Below are positions 5,744 through 9,437 of a DNA stretch of 9,437 bases, piece by piece. Within the stretch, counting starts at the first letter, position 1, and the number at the start of each line of letters is the position of its first letter. Both the position numbers and the translations under genes were made by a program. The stretch is taken from positions 1 through 9,437 of the forward strand of contig CAIQEX010000289.1 in assembly GCA_903870955.1 (NCBI GenBank), in the 5' to 3' direction. The DNA comes from an uncultured beta proteobacterium. GTDB lineage: Bacteria; Pseudomonadota; Gammaproteobacteria; Burkholderiales; Burkholderiaceae_C. The notes below the pieces were generated by a model. That model searched no databases. It was not told where the DNA came from and saw nothing but the letters and a program-made list of their open reading frames with translations.

Positions 5744-6382
5744 ATGAATCAGCGGATTGGGGTCTGGTTGGCCTGGGGAATGGTCGGATTGGCGGGTGCG
5801 GTCTCTGCACAAAATGCGCCGGTTCAGGGTATTTACACCTGTGTCGATGCGCAGGGTCGCAAGCTGACCTCGGACCGGCCTATTCCTGAGTGCATCGACC
5901 GCGAACAAAAGCTGCTCAACCCCAGCGGCACCGTCAAGCAGAAGATTGGCCCCACCCTTACCGCCGCCGAGCGCGCCGCACAAGAGGCCAAGGAAAAGCA
6001 GGAGCTCGAGGAGCGCAACCGCATCGCCGAAGAGCACCGCCGCGACAAGGCACTGCTGTCACGCTATCCCAACCGCGCCGCGCATGACAAAGAGCGCAAT
6101 GAGGCCCTGGCTCAAATCAGCGCCGTGAGCAGTGCGGCGTCGACGCGTTTGAACGAATTGGCCGCACAGCGCAGGAAGTTGGATGACGAGATGGAGTTCT
6201 ACAAAAAGGACCCCAAAAAGGCGCCCGAGTACCTGCGTCGCCAAGTGGAAGAGAACACCCAAAGCACGGCGGTGCAAAAGCGGTTCATCGCCGATCAGGA
6301 TGATGAAGTCCGCCGCGTCAACGGACGTTTTGATGAAGAGTTGACCAGGCTGCGGCAGCTCTGGCCCACCATCGCCAAATAG
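5744..6382 (+). CDS. DUF4124 family secreted coiled-coil protein
   Basis: A 212-residue protein of unknown function. Residues 1-22 are a signal peptide with a likely cleavage at AVSA-QN, so it is exported to the periplasm. Residues about 28-66 are the DUF4124 region: GIYTCVDAQGRKLTSDRP, followed by CIDREQ and LNPSGTVKQ. Its two cysteines (33 and 50) could form a disulfide. From about residue 73 to 205 it is highly charged and helical (AAERAAQEAKEKQELEERNR and beyond), predicted coiled coil. I chose the ATG at 5744 because AAGGG lies 5 bases upstream, overlapping the end of pyrE. A GTG at 5738 in the same frame would add two residues. Proteins of this layout are common in Burkholderiales, but I know no assigned role. 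Its link to pyrE is probably only positional. It converges on gatB with a 3-base gap. Confidence 0.85.
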   Translation: MNQRIGVWLAWGMVGLAGAVSAQNAPVQGIYTCVDAQGRKLTSDRPIPECIDREQKLLNPSGTVKQKIGPTLTAAERAAQEAKEKQELEERNRIAEEHRRDKALLSRYPNRAAHDKERNEALAQISAVSSAASTRLNELAAQRRKLDDEMEFYKKDPKKAPEYLRRQVEENTQSTAVQKRFIADQDDEVRRVNGRFDEELTRLRQLWPTIAK

Positions 6383-6401
6383 GCCTTAAGCCAATTTGGC
6401 G
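6373..6401. terminator. Hairpin covering both stop codons of convergent genes
   Basis: CGCCAAAT (6373-6380) and ATTTGGCG (6394-6401) are a perfect 8-bp inverted repeat. Inside, after one A-A mismatch, GGC (6382-6384) pairs with GCC (6390-6392) around a 5-base loop, giving 11 pairs in all. The structure includes the TAG of the DUF4124 gene (6380-6382) and the TAA of gatB (6386-6388 on the minus strand). It could stop or protect transcripts from both sides. Neither strand has a T-run after the stem, so it is not a standard intrinsic terminator. Confidence 0.45.
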
Positions 6402-7879
6402 CGCAGCAGGTCGTTCACTTGCTGCGGGTTGGCCTTGCCTTTGCTGGCTTTCATGATCTGGCCGACCAGACCATTCAGCGCCTTTTCGTTGCCGCCCTTG
6501 TACTCAGCCACGTTTTTGGCGTTGGCCGCAATGACTTGGTCGACGATGGCTTCGAGCGCACCGCTGTCATTCATTTGTTTCAGGCCTTTGGCTTCGATGA
6601 TGGCGTCGACGCTGGCGCTGCTGCTGCCCTTGTCGTCTTCCCACAATGCATCCATCACTTGGCGTGCGGCGTTGTTGGAGATCGTGCCATCGCTGATGCG
6701 GGTGATCAGTGCGGCTAGCGTTTCCGCCCGGACCGGTGATTGCTCAATCGATAGATCCTGTGCGTTGAGTCGGCGCGCCAGTTCGCCGGTAATCCAGTTG
6801 CTGGCCAACTTGGCCTGGCCGCAGGCCTTGGCCACAGCCTCGAAGTAGGCCGACAGTGCCAGGCTTTGGGTCAGTTGTGTGGCGTCGTATTCACCCAGGG
6901 CATAGTCTTTCTCAAAGCGTGTTGCCATGGCGCGCGGCAACTCGGCCATCTCGCCGCGGACCTTGCTGATCCATTCTTGCGAAATGCACAGCGGTGGCAG
7001 ATCCGGGTCGGGGAAGTAGCGGTAGTCGGCGGCATCTTCCTTGGTGCGCATGGCGCGCGTTTCGCCGGTGTCCGGGTTGAACAGCACCGTGGCCTGCTGG
7101 ATTTTGTGGCCGTCCTCGATCTGTTCGATTTGCCAACGCACCTCAAAGTCGATGGCCTGCTGCATGAACTTGAAGCTGTTCAGGTTCTTGATCTCGCGGC
7201 GCGTACCCAGCGGGCCGCCGGGTTTGCGTACCGATACGTTGGCGTCGCAGCGGAAACTGCCTTCCTGCATATTGCCGTCGCAAATGCCAATCCAGGTCAC
7301 GATCTTGTGCAGTTCCTTGGCGTAGGCCACGGCCTCGGCACTGGAGCGCATATCGGGTTCGGTGACGATTTCCAGCAGCGGCGTACCCGCACGGTTCAGG
7401 TCGATGCCGCTCTGGCCAATAAAGTCTTCATGCAGCGACTTGCCCGCATCTTCTTCCAGGTGCGCGCGCACCAGGCGCACCGACATTTTCTTCTCGTTCA
7501 GGAAGAATTCCACATGGCCACCTTGCACCACCGGGATTTCAAACTGGCTGATCTGGTAGCCCTTGGGCAGGTCGGGGTAGAAGTAGTTTTTGCGCGCAAA
7601 GACGCTCTTCTCGGCGATGTGCGAATTGACGGCCAAGCCGAACTGAATGGCGCGTTCCACAGCGCCCTTGTTCATCACCGGCAGCGTGCCGGGCAGGGCC
7701 AGATCGACCGCGCAGGCCTGGGTGTTGGGCTCGGCACCAAAAGCGGTGGAAGCGCGTGAAAAGATCTTCGATTGCGTGGACAACTGGGCGTGGGTTTCGA
7801 AGCCGATGATGACTTCATAGCCGCCAACCAGCGGCGCATCCGGGCGGTCCAAAAGGATGGGTTCGTTCATGGTGGCCAT
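6386..7879 (-). CDS. gatB: Asp/Glu-tRNA(Asn/Gln) amidotransferase subunit B
   Basis: A 497-residue subunit of GatCAB. GatB binds the misacylated tRNA, activates the Asp or Glu side chain with ATP and receives ammonia from GatA. Motifs in order: [17 protein letters not shown] (26-42, Phe where Leu is more usual), [17 protein letters not shown] (96-112), HLEEDAGKS (140-148), [17 protein letters not shown] (160-176), [14 protein letters not shown] (205-218), EIKNLNSF (229-236) and [13 protein letters not shown] (285-297). The C-terminal 140 residues are the helical GatB/YqeY tail that grips tRNA. The start is the ATG at 7879, with AGGA 7 bases upstream and one base after the gatA stop. A GTG at 7903 would add eight residues and overlap gatA. 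In many betaproteobacteria GatCAB mainly makes Asn-tRNA(Asn); which amide is made here cannot be told from the window. Confidence 0.97.
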   Translation of the reverse strand: MATMNEPILLDRPDAPLVGGYEVIIGFETHAQLSTQSKIFSRASTAFGAEPNTQACAVDLALPGTLPVMNKGAVERAIQFGLAVNSHIAEKSVFARKNYFYPDLPKGYQISQFEIPVVQGGHVEFFLNEKKMSVRLVRAHLEEDAGKSLHEDFIGQSGIDLNRAGTPLLEIVTEPDMRSSAEAVAYAKELHKIVTWIGICDGNMQEGSFRCDANVSVRKPGGPLGTRREIKNLNSFKFMQQAIDFEVRWQIEQIEDGHKIQQATVLFNPDTGETRAMRTKEDAADYRYFPDPDLPPLCISQEWISKVRGEMAELPRAMATRFEKDYALGEYDATQLTQSLALSAYFEAVAKACGQAKLASNWITGELARRLNAQDLSIEQSPVRAETLAALITRISDGTISNNAARQVMDALWEDDKGSSSASVDAIIEAKGLKQMNDSGALEAIVDQVIAANAKNVAEYKGGNEKALNGLVGQIMKASKGKANPQQVNDLLRAKLA

Positions 7880-7880
7880 A

Positions 7881-9422
7881 TCAATATCCTGCGGGCTTGG
7901 CACTGTGAAAATCAGTCGCCAACTGGAAGCGATGCGCGGCGTTCAACAACTGCGCTTCCTTGAAATAATTGCCGATCAACTGCATGCCAATCGGCATGCC
8001 CTTGTCTTGTGCGGTGTTGGAGAATCCCACCGGCAAACTCATGCCCGGCAGACCGGCCAACGAGGCCGGCAGCGTGAAGATGTCGGCCAGGTAATTGGCG
8101 ACCGGGTCGTCCGATTTTTCACCCAGTTTCCAGGCTACCGTGGGGGCCACCGGGCCGGCAATCACGTCACAAATCTTGAAGGCGTTCTGGAAATCGTCGG
8201 CAATCATGCGGCGGATCTTTTGCGCCTGCAGGTAGTAGGCGTCGTAATAACCGTGTGACAGCACGTAGGTGCCGATCATGATGCGGCGTTGCACCTCTTC
8301 GCCAAAGCCCTCCGAGCGGGTCTTCTTGTACATGTCGGCCAGATCGCCGTGCTGCTTGGCGCGGTGGCCAAACTTCACACCGTCAAAGCGGCTCAGATTG
8401 CTCGACGCTTCCGCCGGGGCAATGATGTAGTAAACCGGAATCGACAACTCGGTGCGTGGCAGGCTGATAGGGACCAGCTTGGCACCCAGCTTCTCGTACT
8501 CGGCCAGCGCGGCGTTCACCGCAGCGCGGACATCGTCAGCCAGACCGGCGCCAAAAAACTCTTGCGGTATGCCGATGCGTAAGCCATCAATCGCGTCGTT
8601 CAGCGTGCGGCTGTAGTTTTCAGCGGGCACATCGAGTGAGGTCGAGTCACGGTCCAGATCGGGGCCACACAGGGCAGTCAGCAGCAAGGCGCAGTCCTCG
8701 GCGCTACGGGCCATGGGTCCGGCCTGATCCAGGCTGGAGGCAAAGGCCACCATGCCATAGCGCGAGGCCCGGCCGTAGGTCGGCTTGATGCCGGTGACAC
8801 CGCAAAATGATGCCGGTTGGCGGATGGAGCCGCCGGTGTCGGTGCCGGTGGCTGCCGGGGTCAGGCGCGCGGCCACAGCCACGGCGCTGCCGCCGGAAGA
8901 TCCGCCCGGAATGCGGTCGGTGTTCCAGGGGTTGGAAACGGGCGCTGGGGCGTCGTATCCGACGGGTGGCACGGCCGAGTTTTCGTTGCTTGAGCCCATG
9001 GCGAATTCATCGCAGTTGAGCTTGCCCAAGGTCACCATGCCGGCACCTGTTTCGAGACCCGAAATTCCGCCACCCAGCTTGGCCACGACGGTGGCGTCAA
9101 ACGGCGAGCGGTAACCCTTGAGCATGCGCGAACCGGCGGTCGTAACGAAATCGCGGGTGGCAAAAATGTCCTTGTGTGCAACGGGTACGCCTTCCAGTGC
9201 TCCGGCCATGCCCGCTGCGAGGCGCGCGTCGGCAGCGGCGGCCTGTGCCAGCGTGACTTCGGGCTTGACTTCGACAAAGGCGCCGAGCGCACCATGGGTC
9301 TCGGCGCGGGTCAGAAAGTGCTGCGCAACTTCTACTGCGGAAACTTGTTTGTCGGCCAATGCCCTGGCAAGTTGCTTAACGCCCAGATCATGCAGGGCGG
9401 TTAGGGATAAAGATGTCGTCAT
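7881..9422 (-). CDS. gatA: Asp/Glu-tRNA(Asn/Gln) amidotransferase subunit A
   Basis: A 513-residue amidase-signature protein, the glutaminase of GatCAB. It frees ammonia from glutamine, which is passed to GatB. The catalytic triad is visible: Lys84 (VAHKDIF), cis-Ser175 ([10 protein letters not shown]) and nucleophile Ser199 ([10 protein letters not shown]). The 24-residue spacing between the two Ser is that of the family. The Lys84 to Ser175 spacing is 91 residues against 75 in the S. aureus enzyme as I recall it. Two insertions of about 8 residues explain this: [12 protein letters not shown] (117-128) and VGYDAPAPV (154-162). The latter I believe occurs in Comamonadaceae relatives; the former I am less sure of. 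No frameshift is seen. The ATG at 9422 is chosen because the N-terminal Ser-Leu-Leu-like helix region follows it directly. gatB follows after one base, so the two are surely co-transcribed and made in matched amounts. Confidence 0.97.
   Translation of the reverse strand: MTTSLSLTALHDLGVKQLARALADKQVSAVEVAQHFLTRAETHGALGAFVEVKPEVTLAQAAAADARLAAGMAGALEGVPVAHKDIFATRDFVTTAGSRMLKGYRSPFDATVVAKLGGGISGLETGAGMVTLGKLNCDEFAMGSSNENSAVPPVGYDAPAPVSNPWNTDRIPGGSSGGSAVAVAARLTPAATGTDTGGSIRQPASFCGVTGIKPTYGRASRYGMVAFASSLDQAGPMARSAEDCALLLTALCGPDLDRDSTSLDVPAENYSRTLNDAIDGLRIGIPQEFFGAGLADDVRAAVNAALAEYEKLGAKLVPISLPRTELSIPVYYIIAPAEASSNLSRFDGVKFGHRAKQHGDLADMYKKTRSEGFGEEVQRRIMIGTYVLSHGYYDAYYLQAQKIRRMIADDFQNAFKICDVIAGPVAPTVAWKLGEKSDDPVANYLADIFTLPASLAGLPGMSLPVGFSNTAQDKGMPIGMQLIGNYFKEAQLLNAAHRFQLATDFHSAKPAGY
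7887..7890 (-). promoter_or_regulatory. Ribosome binding site of gatB inside the end of gatA
   Basis: AGGA on the minus strand lies within the last codons of gatA, 7 bases before the gatB ATG at 7879. It decides between this ATG and the upstream GTG at 7903. Confidence 0.65.
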
Positions 9423-9437
9423 GGCGGCTATTTACTC
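9423..9437 (-). other. Window edge upstream of gatA, possible end of gatC
   Basis: Read on the minus strand this is GAGTAAATAGCCGCC followed by the gatA ATG. GAG-TAA would fit the last codon and stop of gatC, which normally precedes gatA and often ends in Glu. Only one sense codon is visible, so this is a guess from gene order. Confidence 0.25.

Noticed and set aside
6866..7759. 297-codon plus-strand ORF opposite gatB
   Set aside because: It lies wholly antisense to gatB, whose motifs are complete, and its translation shows no recognisable domain. Long antisense openings are common in GC-rich coding DNA.
1..9437. tRNA genes, CRISPR arrays, insertion sequences, phage or defence genes
   Set aside because: No cloverleaf, repeat-spacer pattern, transposase, integrase or toxin-antitoxin-like gene could be recognised by reading both strands.

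Overview
The window reads as a chromosomal housekeeping region of a betaproteobacterium, most likely Burkholderiales/Comamonadaceae (a Rhodoferax- or Polaromonas-like organism). I infer this from protein style: a GatA and GatB of Comamonadaceae type, a DUF4124 coiled-coil protein beside pyrE, and moderately high GC. No database search was possible. I see no tRNA, rRNA, CRISPR array, insertion sequence, integrase or phage gene, and no sign of recent transfer.

Left part (1-4234) holds small-molecule and signalling genes. A short exported DUF2946-type protein (minus strand) diverges from a stand-alone CheY-like receiver protein (plus strand) across 240 bp of non-coding DNA containing a dyad and a possible tiny ORF. 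The receiver gene converges on a minus-strand pair: a PAS-GGDEF-EAL cyclic-di-GMP enzyme followed by an HDOD-GAF-like protein, joined by an ATGA stop/start overlap. A 26-codon ORF with its own ribosome binding site lies just upstream of the enzyme gene and also ends in an ATGA overlap with it. It is the best candidate here for an undescribed small element.

Middle part (4235-6382) holds xth (exonuclease III, minus) and pyrE (orotate phosphoribosyltransferase, plus), whose start codons are back to back or overlap. An almost palindromic AAGGAATTTCCC can serve as a Shine-Dalgarno sequence on both strands. A secreted, coiled-coil DUF4124 protein follows pyrE by 8 bp.

Right part (6386-9437) holds gatA then gatB on the minus strand, subunits of the GatCAB tRNA amidotransferase, separated by one base. 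gatC probably lies just beyond the right edge. The DUF4124 gene and gatB converge with only three bases between their stop codons, and an imperfect hairpin covers both stops.

Overall this is mostly ordinary core genome. The interest lies in compact junctions (overlapping starts, overlapping stops, two coupled ATGA overlaps) and in the clustering of a c-di-GMP enzyme, an HDOD protein and an orphan receiver domain.
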